Assembly (NCBI GenBank): GCA_024400875.1 | Contig: JAKSMB010000005.1 | Coordinates: forward strand, 1-64,000 | Source: Bacteroidales bacterium | GTDB taxonomy: Bacteria > Bacteroidota > Bacteroidia > Bacteroidales > WCHB1-69 | Reading direction: 5' to 3' | Length of the DNA stretch: 64,000 bases | Shown here: in pieces, positions 9,259 through 18,253 of the stretch | Layout of the letters: each line of letters begins with the position of its first letter | Position numbering within the stretch: position 1 is the first letter of the stretch | Notes under the pieces: model-generated | Databases searched by the model: none | What the model saw: only the letters and a program-made list of their open reading frames with translations | What the model was told of the DNA's origin: nothing | Position numbers and translations under genes: made by a program

Positions 9259-10005
9259 ATGAGACACGCCAGAGTATTGCTTGCTATCACACTGACTATC
9301 AGTTTAATTGTACTGGTAGTTTTAGCGTTTGTGCGTATGCCCAACCGCGAATGCAGCAGCGTATCCGTAGTGGCTCACTCCGTAAACAAGAGTATCATTT
9401 TAGACGAGCAGGACGTGAAGGCTATGCTTGCCAACGCTGGCATTGAAACCGTGAACTGCAAAATCAAGGATGTAGACCAGAGCGCCATCACAGAATTGTT
9501 GAGCAGAAACCCTTACATCAAGAAGGTCAATTTCTCCCATTTTTCAGGCACTCGTCTCATCATCGACTACACGCTTCGCAACATCATCCTGCACGTATAT
9601 GCCGACAACGGTGAGCAATATCTCGTTGACGACGAAGGAGCCTTGCTTCCTTTCAAGTCCAAGTTCACCGACGACCTCATCATTGCAAACGGCAACTTTC
9701 ACCAACACTACAAAAAAGGCGTGATGGCTGGCAGGGAACTTCAACCGGTGGTTGCCCTTTCAAACGCATTGTTGGCCGACGACTTTTACAAGAATCAATT
9801 CAGACAGATATACCTCAACAACAACAACCAGATTGAACTGGTGGCCACTTTAGGCAACCAAGTGATTCTTTTTGGAGATACCACCCGAATGGAAAAGAAA
9901 TTGAAAAACCTCAAGCACGTTTACCAGGAAGGACTTTCCAGAAAAGGATATGACCAATATGCGCAGTTGGACGTTAGGTATCAAAATAGGGTAATCGCAC
10001 AATAA
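9259..10005 (+). CDS. ftsQ: Cell division protein FtsQ
   Basis: This 248-residue bitopic protein has one N-terminal membrane helix (about 7-25) followed by a periplasmic part. The POTRA-like region at about 33-110 contains the family pattern ending in NPYIKKVNFSHFSGTRLIIDY, followed by LVDDEGALLPF. Similarity is to the Bacteroidota FtsQ form, and the identification rests on pattern plus position immediately before ftsA and ftsZ. FtsQ scaffolds the divisome through FtsB/FtsL, neither of which is in this window. murC, the common upstream neighbour, is replaced by nadK. Confidence 0.9.
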   Translation: MRHARVLLAITLTISLIVLVVLAFVRMPNRECSSVSVVAHSVNKSIILDEQDVKAMLANAGIETVNCKIKDVDQSAITELLSRNPYIKKVNFSHFSGTRLIIDYTLRNIILHVYADNGEQYLVDDEGALLPFKSKFTDDLIIANGNFHQHYKKGVMAGRELQPVVALSNALLADDFYKNQFRQIYLNNNNQIELVATLGNQVILFGDTTRMEKKLKNLKHVYQEGLSRKGYDQYAQLDVRYQNRVIAQ

Positions 10006-10018
10006 ATCAAGAATCATT

Positions 10019-11329
10019 ATGGCTAAAAATTCTACCAAACAACAAGTTATCGTAGGCTTAGATATCGGCACGACCAAAATAGCAACCGTAGTTGGTTATC
10101 GTACCGAAGAAGGACTTATCAACGTGATAGGTCACGGCTTCAGCAAATCTACGGGTGTAGAATATGGCCAAATCCGTAATATCGACAAAACCGTAAACGG
10201 AATCATCAGTTCTTGCGAAGAGGCTGCAGAACGCTCTCATCAAGAAATCAGCGAAGTATTCGTTGGTATAGCTGGTCATCACATCAAGACCACCACTTAC
10301 AACTACCCATTGTTCCGTCACGGAAAGGTGGATCCTATTTGCCAGCAAGAGATTGATGAGATGAGAAATACGGTTTTCAACGTCACCCCTAATGCTGGTG
10401 AAGAGGTTATTGATGTGATTCCTCAACGTTACGTGATTGACCAAGATCACGAGACCACCGACCCAGTAGGAGAAATGGCCAATGAAGTACTTGGCACGTA
10501 TCAAGTTATCACAGGCAAGCAGTCTGAAGTAAACAAAATCAGATACTGCTGCGAAAAATGTCAAGTCAACCCTAACGAAATCATCCTGGAGCCTATCGCT
10601 TCTGCATTAGCTTGTTTGAGCGACCAGGACAAAGAAAGAGGTGTTGCCTTGGTGGACATTGGTGGTGGCACTTCCGACCTCATCATCTTCATTGATGGCA
10701 ATCCTGTCTACACCAAAGTTATCGCACTTGGCGGCAATGTCATCACCAAAGATATTGCAACCGTTTGCAACATCCCAGAAGATTTGGCAGAGCAAGTGAA
10801 AATCAAACACGGCACCTGCATTGTTGGTCAAAGCAGTCCCGACTGCCTAATCACCATACCTCGTCCATACAACCAGGAGCCTATTCAAATCAATCAGAAC
10901 TATCTGGCACAGATCATCAACAGTCGCGTGGAAGATGAGATTCTCAGCATCATCAATTCTGAGATTGAAGCATCTGGCTATAAAAACAGACTGGCCAACG
11001 CCGCAGGTATTGTTCTCACCGGTGGTGGTGCTAATCTGAGACATATCCAGCAACTGTGTTCTTACGTAACAGGAATGCCCACCCGCATCGGTCTTCCCGA
11101 ACACGGATTCGTACACACATTGTCCAACGACATCAAGAAACCTAACTTCGCAACCGCATTGGGCTTGTTGAAATATGGTGCCCTTCAAGACGACGCCGAA
11201 TTCATACCAAACTCTTCATCGGATGCAACTAAAGGCAACAATAACAATAGTGGCAACGGCAAAGATTTTTGGGGAATCTTCAAGAATGTCCCTAACTGGA
11301 TCAAGAACGCCGTTGATAACATCACTTAA
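10019..11329 (+). CDS. ftsA: Cell division protein FtsA
   Basis: This 436-residue actin-fold ATPase tethers FtsZ to the membrane. Phosphate-1 VGLDIGTTKIATVVG is at about 12-26, phosphate-2 VDIGGGTSDL is near 216-225, and the adenosine motif VLTGGGANL is near 333-341. After a short Asn/Ser/Gly-rich linker the protein ends in an amphipathic segment, FWGIFKNVPNWIKNAV, which fits the membrane-targeting helix. It sits 13 bases after ftsQ and 74 bases before ftsZ. Residues critical for ATP binding look normal, in contrast to the altered FtsZ next door. Confidence 0.96.
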   Translation: MAKNSTKQQVIVGLDIGTTKIATVVGYRTEEGLINVIGHGFSKSTGVEYGQIRNIDKTVNGIISSCEEAAERSHQEISEVFVGIAGHHIKTTTYNYPLFRHGKVDPICQQEIDEMRNTVFNVTPNAGEEVIDVIPQRYVIDQDHETTDPVGEMANEVLGTYQVITGKQSEVNKIRYCCEKCQVNPNEIILEPIASALACLSDQDKERGVALVDIGGGTSDLIIFIDGNPVYTKVIALGGNVITKDIATVCNIPEDLAEQVKIKHGTCIVGQSSPDCLITIPRPYNQEPIQINQNYLAQIINSRVEDEILSIINSEIEASGYKNRLANAAGIVLTGGGANLRHIQQLCSYVTGMPTRIGLPEHGFVHTLSNDIKKPNFATALGLLKYGALQDDAEFIPNSSSDATKGNNNNSGNGKDFWGIFKNVPNWIKNAVDNIT

Positions 11330-11403
11330 TGATTGCTCATCAAGAAAACCTTTTTAAACCAATAATATTAACCTTAGTAAGTAATTGACGATTAGATATA
11401 TTT

Positions 11404-12963
11404 ATGACAGACAAAATTGAATTCACCCCTGATTACGGTCAAAAAGAAAACTCCAACATCATCAAAGTTCTCGGCGTTGGTGGTGGTGGTAGTAACGCAG
11501 TTACACACATGTACAGCGACGGCATCGTTGGCGTTGACTTTTTAATTTGCAACACCGACCAAGGTCACTTGAACAGATGTCCTATTCCTGAAAAGTTGTT
11601 ATTGGGAGCAGGTCTTGGTGCTGGTGCCAATCCTGAAGTTGCCACACAATATGCCAACGAATGCAAAGAGAAGATCAAAGAATTCATCGGTAAGGAAACC
11701 AAGATGATCTTCATCACCGCAGGTATGGGTAAAGGTACCGGAACTGGTGCTTCTCCTGTTATTGCTGAAATCGCTCACGAAATGGGCATCCTCACCATCG
11801 GTGTTGTAACCGCTCCTTTCGAATTCGAAGGTGACGACCGTCTTCGCATTGCCAATGAAGGTATCGAAAAGATGGCTAAACACATCGACTCTTTGATCAT
11901 TGTTAAGAATGAAAATATCTTAGAACTCTATCCTGATTTGGAAATCGATCAAGCTTACGAACAAGCTAACGACGTTCTTAAGAACGCTGTTAAATGTATC
12001 GCTGAGCTCATCACTGTTGACTACACCCAGAATGTTGACTTTAACGATATCCAAACCATCATGAAGAACAGCGGCAAAGCTATGTTGGGCCTCGCTTCTG
12101 CAAGTGGTGAAGACCGTGTTCAAAAGGTTATCGACGATGCTCTCTCTTGCCCATTGTTGGACAACTCAGAGATTTCAGAAGCTCAAAGCTTCCTCTTCTT
12201 TGTTAGCTATGGTCCTAACAACAAGCTTAAGATTGCTGAACTTAAAAAACTCACCCAACACTTCAAAGGTTTGCAAGCTAAAAACGCTCGCGTTATCTGG
12301 GGTCAGGGCGTTGACAACAATCTTGATGACCAAATCAAGTTGTCTGTTATCGTTACCCGTTTTAACGATAAGAAACCTGAAGATGTTGCTACAACAACGA
12401 ATAACACCAACACGATCATTACAGATGATCAATCTTCTCAAGAAACCTTTGTTACAACCCTGTCCTGTGGCAAAGAACTTAACGAAGACACCAACCCTAT
12501 TCAAGTAACAAAAAACATCAATGGTTCTGTTGTCGTTGACTTACCTGTTGACAACACTCCTGTTCAAACACAAGTCATCAACACTCCAGTTGTTGAAAAC
12601 ACCGCTATCCCTTATGTTGGCACAGCAGAAGTTCAAGAACAACCTATCAACAACACCATCATTGAAACTCCTCAACAAATTGTTACTCCTGTTAACAACA
12701 TTCCTCAAACATACACAACATCAAACGTTGCTACTTTTGATCCAAGACCTGAACCTGTTAAGGTTTCTACCAATATGGATCTTCTCAACGATGATAACTT
12801 TGAGTCCGTTGTTAACACGCCTACCATCTTACGTACACAAAAGCTGGCTGAAGCAACCGCTGCACAAACTCAAGTAGAAACCGTTGTTGAAACATCTAAT
12901 AGAAGATCCTTCTACGAAGCACCAAATGACAGAAGTAACTTCTTCAGCTGCATTGCAGATTAA
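11404..12963 (+). CDS. ftsZ: Cell division GTPase FtsZ, with altered GTP-binding signature
   Basis: This 519-residue tubulin homologue forms the Z ring. The N-terminal KVLGVGGGGSNAVTHM (about 21-36), VVTAPFEFEG, and the T7 synergy loop NVDFND with its catalytic aspartate are present. The tubulin signature, normally GMGGGTGTG, reads GMGKGTGTG at 107-115. Lys110 is encoded by aaa at 11731-11733. About four residues are missing just before GLGAG (LLLGAGLGAGANPE) compared with typical FtsZ. The globular part ends near 325. A ~170-residue Thr/Asn/Val/Gln-rich linker follows, ending in FYEAPNDRSNFFSCIAD, in which I do not recognise a standard C-terminal peptide. A terminator follows closely. Confidence 0.95.
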   Translation: MTDKIEFTPDYGQKENSNIIKVLGVGGGGSNAVTHMYSDGIVGVDFLICNTDQGHLNRCPIPEKLLLGAGLGAGANPEVATQYANECKEKIKEFIGKETKMIFITAGMGKGTGTGASPVIAEIAHEMGILTIGVVTAPFEFEGDDRLRIANEGIEKMAKHIDSLIIVKNENILELYPDLEIDQAYEQANDVLKNAVKCIAELITVDYTQNVDFNDIQTIMKNSGKAMLGLASASGEDRVQKVIDDALSCPLLDNSEISEAQSFLFFVSYGPNNKLKIAELKKLTQHFKGLQAKNARVIWGQGVDNNLDDQIKLSVIVTRFNDKKPEDVATTTNNTNTIITDDQSSQETFVTTLSCGKELNEDTNPIQVTKNINGSVVVDLPVDNTPVQTQVINTPVVENTAIPYVGTAEVQEQPINNTIIETPQQIVTPVNNIPQTYTTSNVATFDPRPEPVKVSTNMDLLNDDNFESVVNTPTILRTQKLAEATAAQTQVETVVETSNRRSFYEAPNDRSNFFSCIAD

Positions 12964-12995
12964 CACAAATAAAATATATACCCATTAACCTATTT

Positions 12996-13028
12996 AAAAG
13001 GCGGACTATGACGAAGTCCGCCTTTTTT
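12996..13028 (+). terminator. Rho-independent terminator after ftsZ
   Basis: A twelve-base-pair stem, AAAAGGCGGACT with AGTCCGCCTTTT, has a seven-base loop and ends in a T run. Only 14 bases separate the T run from the rmuC ATG, leaving no room for a promoter between them. Confidence 0.9.
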
Positions 13029-13042
13029 AACACTCATCAACA

Positions 13043-14323
13043 ATGCAAAACACCATCATCGTAATAGCACTTTCAACATTAGCCATATTCTTCTTCATTA
13101 TGTGGCTTCTCTCTCAAAAAAAACTTCATAATAGGATGCACGAAAAAGAACGAGAAATCATCTTTTTACAATCCAAAGCAGAAAATACTGAAACGAATTT
13201 GAAATCGAAAGACCTTGAACTACATCAGATGCGAACTGAAAATAATCAGTTGCACGAAATGTTGAGTGCTGCCAACACAAAATTGCAATCTTACGCAGAA
13301 GCCACTGAAAACCTTCAACTCGTCATGGCCGATCGATTCAGAACATTGGCATCCAACCTCTTAGATGAAAAGACAAAAGTCTTGGATCAGCAGAGTCAAA
13401 CGCTACTTATGCCATTAAAGGAAGAAATCCAGAAAATGCAGAAAACCGTATCCGACACCTATACACAAGGTTTGAAAGATCAAACCAACCTGATTGGGGA
13501 ACTAAGAAAAATGCAGGATTTGAATTCCACCTTGCAGAAAGAAGCGCACGAGTTGAGTCGTGCTTTAAAGGGCGACAGTAAGATTCAAGGCGACTGGGGC
13601 GAAGTAATATTGGAAAGAGTACTGGAATCGTCTGGCCTGACAAAAGATCGTGAATATTTCCTACAAGAAAGTTTCACCCTGGAAGATGGGAAACGCCAAC
13701 GTCCCGATGCCATTGTAAAGCTTCCAGACAACAAGAACATCATCATCGACTCCAAAGTATCGCTGACGGCATACAACGAACTTATCAACGCCACCTCCGA
13801 GCAAGTATTTGAGAAAGCACTTCAGGCGCATAAAAAATCCATATTGAATCATATTACAGAGTTAGCGAATAAATCATACTACACCTTGGATATCAACACT
13901 ATAGAATGTGTTTTAATGTTCATCCCTATTGAATCAGCTTTCAGTGTTATTGCCAAAGAAGAAAAGGAAATCTTTGAAATTGCCTGGCGCAAAAACATCG
14001 TCATCGTTACCCCTGTCACTCTGATGGCAACGCTGAGAACCATCAGCACCACTTGGAAGCAGATGAAACAAACGCAAAACACCATAGAGATTGCCAAAAG
14101 AGCGGGACTACTTTACGACAAGGTTGCCAACTTTGTAAGCAGTATGGATCAAGTTGACAATCAGTTAACCACTTTGCGAAGCAGTTTCGACACCGCAAAA
14201 AAACAGCTATCTGACGGGTCTGGTAATTTATTGCGACAGATAGAAATGCTGCGAGAATTAGGTACAAAAACCACGAAAGAGCTGAGCAATACCAAAATCG
14301 GAAGAAGCGCACTCGAGGAATAG
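13043..14323 (+). CDS. rmuC: RmuC family DNA recombination protein
   Basis: The 426-residue protein has an N-terminal membrane helix (about 4-23), a long coiled coil (about 28-180), and the RmuC nuclease-like domain from about 185. The domain is recognisable by GDWGEVILERVLESSGL, RPDAIVKLPDNKNIIIDSKVSL (in part), and a C-terminal helical segment. E. coli RmuC limits recombination at inverted repeats; the mechanism is not established. Its stop codon TAG (14321-14323) directly abuts the stop of purN on the other strand. Confidence 0.92.
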   Translation: MQNTIIVIALSTLAIFFFIMWLLSQKKLHNRMHEKEREIIFLQSKAENTETNLKSKDLELHQMRTENNQLHEMLSAANTKLQSYAEATENLQLVMADRFRTLASNLLDEKTKVLDQQSQTLLMPLKEEIQKMQKTVSDTYTQGLKDQTNLIGELRKMQDLNSTLQKEAHELSRALKGDSKIQGDWGEVILERVLESSGLTKDREYFLQESFTLEDGKRQRPDAIVKLPDNKNIIIDSKVSLTAYNELINATSEQVFEKALQAHKKSILNHITELANKSYYTLDINTIECVLMFIPIESAFSVIAKEEKEIFEIAWRKNIVIVTPVTLMATLRTISTTWKQMKQTQNTIEIAKRAGLLYDKVANFVSSMDQVDNQLTTLRSSFDTAKKQLSDGSGNLLRQIEMLRELGTKTTKELSNTKIGRSALEE

Positions 14324-14893
14324 CTATTCCCCATTAAGCACGCGATGGATGGTTGCCGGATAGTATTGGTGCTCCAAGGCATGAATTCGGCACTCCACCT
14401 CCTCCACCGTTTCACCCTCTTCAATATGGAAGGCAAACTGGTCGATGATGCTTCCCGTATCCACGCCCTCGTCCACATAGTGGATGGTGATGCCAAACAC
14501 CTTAACGCCATACTTGTAGGCATCCTCGATGCCGTGCGCACCAGGAAAAGAAGGCAACAAGGAGGGGTGTAGATTGATAATACGTTGATGAAAATGGCTC
14601 AGCAAGACCGATCCAACAATGCGCATATATCCTGCCAGCACAACACAATCCACCTGCCGTTTCTGCAACTCGTGCAAGATAGCGTTTTCATAAGATTCTT
14701 TGCCGTCGTAATCTTTCGCATTGAAGGTAAAAACCTCTATCCCGTTAGCCACGGCCCTTTCTACGGCTTTGCACGATGGTTTGTCCGAAACCAACAAAGC
14801 AAGATGGGCTTGAAGTTGTCCTGACGCAATAGCGTCAAGAATAGCTTGAAAATTGGAACCCGTACCAGAGGCAAATACCGCTATGCTTTTCAT
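14324..14893 (-). CDS. purN: Phosphoribosylglycinamide formyltransferase PurN
   Basis: This 189-residue enzyme formylates GAR using 10-formyltetrahydrofolate in de novo purine synthesis. The N-terminal FASGTGSNFQAI is the phosphate-binding segment. The folate/catalytic block contains LAGYMRI, INLHPSLLPSFPG with the catalytic His, and HYVDEGVDTGSII with the catalytic Asp. Length matches the family. It is a monocistronic minus-strand gene with a promoter at 14927-14934 and it converges on rmuC with no spacer. Confidence 0.96.
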   Translation of the reverse strand: MKSIAVFASGTGSNFQAILDAIASGQLQAHLALLVSDKPSCKAVERAVANGIEVFTFNAKDYDGKESYENAILHELQKRQVDCVVLAGYMRIVGSVLLSHFHQRIINLHPSLLPSFPGAHGIEDAYKYGVKVFGITIHYVDEGVDTGSIIDQFAFHIEEGETVEEVECRIHALEHQYYPATIHRVLNGE

Positions 14894-14926
14894 CTTATAT
14901 CTATTATTTATACATTATTATAAATG

Positions 14927-14934
14927 CAAAAGTA
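14927..14934 (-). promoter_or_regulatory. -7 promoter box for purN
   Basis: The minus strand reads TACTTTTG followed by C, 33 bases upstream of the purN ATG. It faces the plus-strand box at 14961-14968. Confidence 0.55.
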
Positions 14935-14960
14935 ATAAAAAAAACATAAGGTCTTTTTCG

Positions 14961-14968
14961 TAACTTTG
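14961..14968 (+). promoter_or_regulatory. -7 promoter box for the S9 peptidase operon
   Basis: TAACTTTG followed by CCGCCTCA lies 25 bases before the peptidase ATG. The GC-rich run just after the box recurs at other promoters in this window. Confidence 0.6.
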
Positions 14969-14993
14969 CCGCCTCAATTAAAAAAAGAATTCT

Positions 14994-17099
14994 ATGAAAA
15001 AAAATCTTGTCATTTTAGCAATATGCATCACTGCATTAAGCAGTTGTATCAACAAGAACCAATCCGATGCTGACGCAATCTGCAAAGACAACCGAGAGGA
15101 GCCCGACTTTTCCAATGGCGTTATGGATGAAAAAATCCTTTGGTACCTGGGGCGTCTCGCCGACGTGCAAATGTCGCCCGATGGCAAGACGATTTTATAC
15201 AGCGTAACCTACTACGATTACCGCAGCAACACGGGTAATACAGACCTCTACACAATGCCTATCGATGGTGGCGAACCTACTCGCATCACCAGCACCAAGG
15301 ACGATGAAATTCAACCTATCTGGCGTCCTGATGGCAAGAAGATCGCCTACCTATATCCCGATGATAACGGAACACTCCAAATCTGGGAATGCAACCCCAA
15401 CGGTAAACACGCTGAGCAAATCACTGACTTTGAAAACGATGTTAACTGCTTCAGCTATTCCCCTGATATGAAGCATCTTTGCTATGCTATGAATGTCCGC
15501 ATCGACCCAACCATCGAACAACGCTACCCAGATCTTCCAAAGGCCAATGCTATGATCTACGACGACCTGATGTATCGTCACTGGAACTACTGGGCCGACG
15601 GTACCTACAGCCACCTTTTCGTTACCGAATATCCTAAATGCAACGAAGGCATCGACCTTCTGAAAGGTGAAAAGTTCCATTGTCCAACGCCTCCATACGG
15701 TGGCATCGAAGAGATCGCCTGGAGTCCTGACAGCAAATCCATTGCTTACACTTGTAAGAAACTTTCTGGCAAACAGTTCGCGGAAAGTACCAATACCGAC
15801 ATCTATCTTTATAACTTGGCTAAAAAAACACATACCAACCTTTCCGAAGGCAACATGGGTTACGACCAAGCGCCTGTATTCTCACCGGATGGAAGCAAAC
15901 TGGTATGGTGGAGTATGGAAACCGATGGCTTTGAGTCTGACAAACACAGAATGATGATTTACGACTTCAAAACCAACACCAGAGAAGATTATACTGCTGA
16001 TTTTGACCAAAATGCTACCGATTTCTGCTGGAGCAACGACGGTAAAAAAATCTATTTCAAGAGCGACAAAGAGGCCACCATCCAAATTTATAGCATGGAG
16101 TTAGCCACTCGCAAATTTGAACAAATCACAGATGGTGATTACGACTACAACTCCCTGATACTCTGCGGAGATCAGTTGATTACCACACGTACCACCCACG
16201 CCTATCCTTCAGAAATATACGCTGTAAACTTGAAGAACAAAGCGGTTAAACAAATCAGTTTTATCAACAAGGATGTGCTGGATAAGATCACCTTGGCTAA
16301 AACCGAGAAACGCTGGGTAAAAACCACCGATGGGAAAGACATGTTGGTTTGGGTAATCCTACCTCCAAATTTCGATTCCACCAAAACATATCCTGCTTTG
16401 CTCTACTGCGAAGGTGGTCCACAATCTCCTGTAAGTCAGTTCTTCTCCTATCGTTGGAACTTCCAAATGATGGCAGCACACGGCTACATCGTCGTTGCCC
16501 CGAACCGTAGAGGTTTGCCTGGCTTCGGACAGGAGTGGAACGATGAAATCAGTGGCGACTTCGGTGGTCAATGTATGAAAGATTATCTCTCCGCCATCGA
16601 TGCCGTTTCCAAAGAATCCTACGTTGACGAAAACCGACTGGGCTGTGTTGGCGCAAGTTTCGGCGGCTTCTCCGTCTATTGGTTAGCCGGACATCACGAC
16701 AAACGTTTCAAGGCCTTCATCGCCCACTGTGGTATGTTCAACCTGGAAAGTTGGTACAACACCACCGAAGAACTCTTCTTTGCCAACCACGACATTGAAG
16801 GCCCTTATTGGAAGACCCCAACCCCTAAGAGTTATGACTTCTCACCGCACAAATTCGTAGGCAATTGGGACACTCCTATCTTGGTCATCCATGGTGGCAA
16901 CGACTTCCGTATCCCTTACACCGAAGGTATGCAAGCCTTTGACGTTGCTCAGATAAAAGGCATACCAAGCCGTTTCCTCTACTTCCCTGACGAATGCCAT
17001 TTTGTTACAAAACCACAGAACTCAATGCTTTGGCAACGCGAATTCTTCCGTTGGTTAGATCAATGGCTTAAAACCGACGAGAAAGACTCTAAAAACTAA
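14994..17099 (+). CDS. Secreted S9 family prolyl oligopeptidase / dipeptidyl peptidase (DPP5-like)
   Basis: This 701-residue lipoprotein has a signal peptide ending in LSSC. A beta-propeller of WD40-like repeats (SPDGKTILYS, RPDGKKIAY, SPDSKSIAY, SPDGSKLVW, SNDGKKIYF) covers about 45-420, and an alpha/beta-hydrolase catalytic domain covers about 440-700. The triad is readable as Ser555 in GASFGGFS, Asp637 in GGNDFRIP and His669 in DECHF. Architecture and length resemble periplasmic DPP5 of Porphyromonas, which removes dipeptides for amino-acid fermentation; exact specificity is inference. lptG starts 8 bases downstream. Confidence 0.9.
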   Translation: MKKNLVILAICITALSSCINKNQSDADAICKDNREEPDFSNGVMDEKILWYLGRLADVQMSPDGKTILYSVTYYDYRSNTGNTDLYTMPIDGGEPTRITSTKDDEIQPIWRPDGKKIAYLYPDDNGTLQIWECNPNGKHAEQITDFENDVNCFSYSPDMKHLCYAMNVRIDPTIEQRYPDLPKANAMIYDDLMYRHWNYWADGTYSHLFVTEYPKCNEGIDLLKGEKFHCPTPPYGGIEEIAWSPDSKSIAYTCKKLSGKQFAESTNTDIYLYNLAKKTHTNLSEGNMGYDQAPVFSPDGSKLVWWSMETDGFESDKHRMMIYDFKTNTREDYTADFDQNATDFCWSNDGKKIYFKSDKEATIQIYSMELATRKFEQITDGDYDYNSLILCGDQLITTRTTHAYPSEIYAVNLKNKAVKQISFINKDVLDKITLAKTEKRWVKTTDGKDMLVWVILPPNFDSTKTYPALLYCEGGPQSPVSQFFSYRWNFQMMAAHGYIVVAPNRRGLPGFGQEWNDEISGDFGGQCMKDYLSAIDAVSKESYVDENRLGCVGASFGGFSVYWLAGHHDKRFKAFIAHCGMFNLESWYNTTEELFFANHDIEGPYWKTPTPKSYDFSPHKFVGNWDTPILVIHGGNDFRIPYTEGMQAFDVAQIKGIPSRFLYFPDECHFVTKPQNSMLWQREFFRWLDQWLKTDEKDSKN

Positions 17100-17107
17100 T
17101 TATAAGA

Positions 17108-18232
17108 ATGAAAGAACGCTGGCTGGCATTTCGAGACGCCTTTCGCGAAAAGACCGGATGGAAAATCCTGGACGCCTACATCCTAAGAAAATTCTTGGGC
17201 GGCTTGGTTTATGCCATCGCATTGCTGATGACCATCGTGGTTGTCTTCGACGTCTCTGAAAACATCCAACGTTTTATGGATAAAAACATTCCGGTACCTG
17301 AAATCATCACCGGATACTACCTCAACTTTATCCCTTACTTCATCAATCTTTTCATTCCGCTGTTCACCTTTATCACGGTGATCTGGATTACTTCGAAGCT
17401 TTCCTCGCACAACGAAATCATTTCCATATTGGGAAATGGTGTAAGCTTTAAACGATTCCTTGTTCCGTATCTGGTTGGTTCCATTATCATTGTAATCCTT
17501 TCACTGATTATGGCGAACTTCATCGTGCCGCACACCAACGAAAGATTAAATGAGTTTAAATACACCAACTTCGGTAGAAACTCCGTTCAATCCTCCTATT
17601 TACACATCAAAAACTCCGACAACAGCTACGTCTTTGTAGAACGTTGGGATCGCAACGAAGAATCCGGTTTCTTTTTCACATATGAAGAATTCAACAACCA
17701 AAAAGTCACCTATAAAATAGCGGCTCAGAAGATTAAATACAATGATGAGAAAGCCGTATGGGAACTGCAAAACTACAGCTGCAGAAAAATCACTGATGAT
17801 GATGAAATCATCACTACGGGAGAAAGAATGGACACCGTATTCAATCTTTTGCCGCGTAATCTTGATCAAGATGCATTCATCAGTGAAACAATGACTTTCA
17901 AAGAGTTGCGACAATTTATAAAAGAGGAGAAAAAAAGAGGATCCAGCTTGGTGCAGAGCTTTCAAATCGAGCAACACAAGCGTGTAGCCAACCCTATTGG
18001 TATCATCATCATGACCTTCTTAGGGTTGAGTGTCTCCTCAAGGAAAAGTGCGCGAGGCGTGGGTGTTCACCTTTTCATAGGAATGGGCTTGGCCTTCACC
18101 TTTATCTTCTTCCAACAGATCTCCACCGTGTTCTCCGTATCGGGCAACCTACCTCCCGTACTTGGCACCTGGATACCGAATATCATCTTCCTGGCCATTA
18201 CCATTTGGATGCTACGCTTCGCCCAGAAATAG
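17108..18232 (+). CDS. lptG: LptF/LptG-family permease of LPS export
   Basis: This 374-residue membrane protein has three N-terminal helices (about 30-50, 68-92, 112-135), a central periplasmic beta-jellyroll-like region (about 140-285) and three C-terminal helices (about 298-372). This is the YjgP/YjgQ arrangement. KLSSHNEIISILGNGVS and the FLGLSVSSRKSARGVG loop are typical. LptF and LptG with the ATPase LptB extract LPS from the inner membrane. I cannot tell F from G by sequence alone; G is favoured only by general resemblance. It is co-directional with the S9 peptidase upstream. Confidence 0.88.
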   Translation: MKERWLAFRDAFREKTGWKILDAYILRKFLGGLVYAIALLMTIVVVFDVSENIQRFMDKNIPVPEIITGYYLNFIPYFINLFIPLFTFITVIWITSKLSSHNEIISILGNGVSFKRFLVPYLVGSIIIVILSLIMANFIVPHTNERLNEFKYTNFGRNSVQSSYLHIKNSDNSYVFVERWDRNEESGFFFTYEEFNNQKVTYKIAAQKIKYNDEKAVWELQNYSCRKITDDDEIITTGERMDTVFNLLPRNLDQDAFISETMTFKELRQFIKEEKKRGSSLVQSFQIEQHKRVANPIGIIIMTFLGLSVSSRKSARGVGVHLFIGMGLAFTFIFFQQISTVFSVSGNLPPVLGTWIPNIIFLAITIWMLRFAQK

Positions 18233-18253
18233 CTTCCCTACGTCCTTTTGAAG

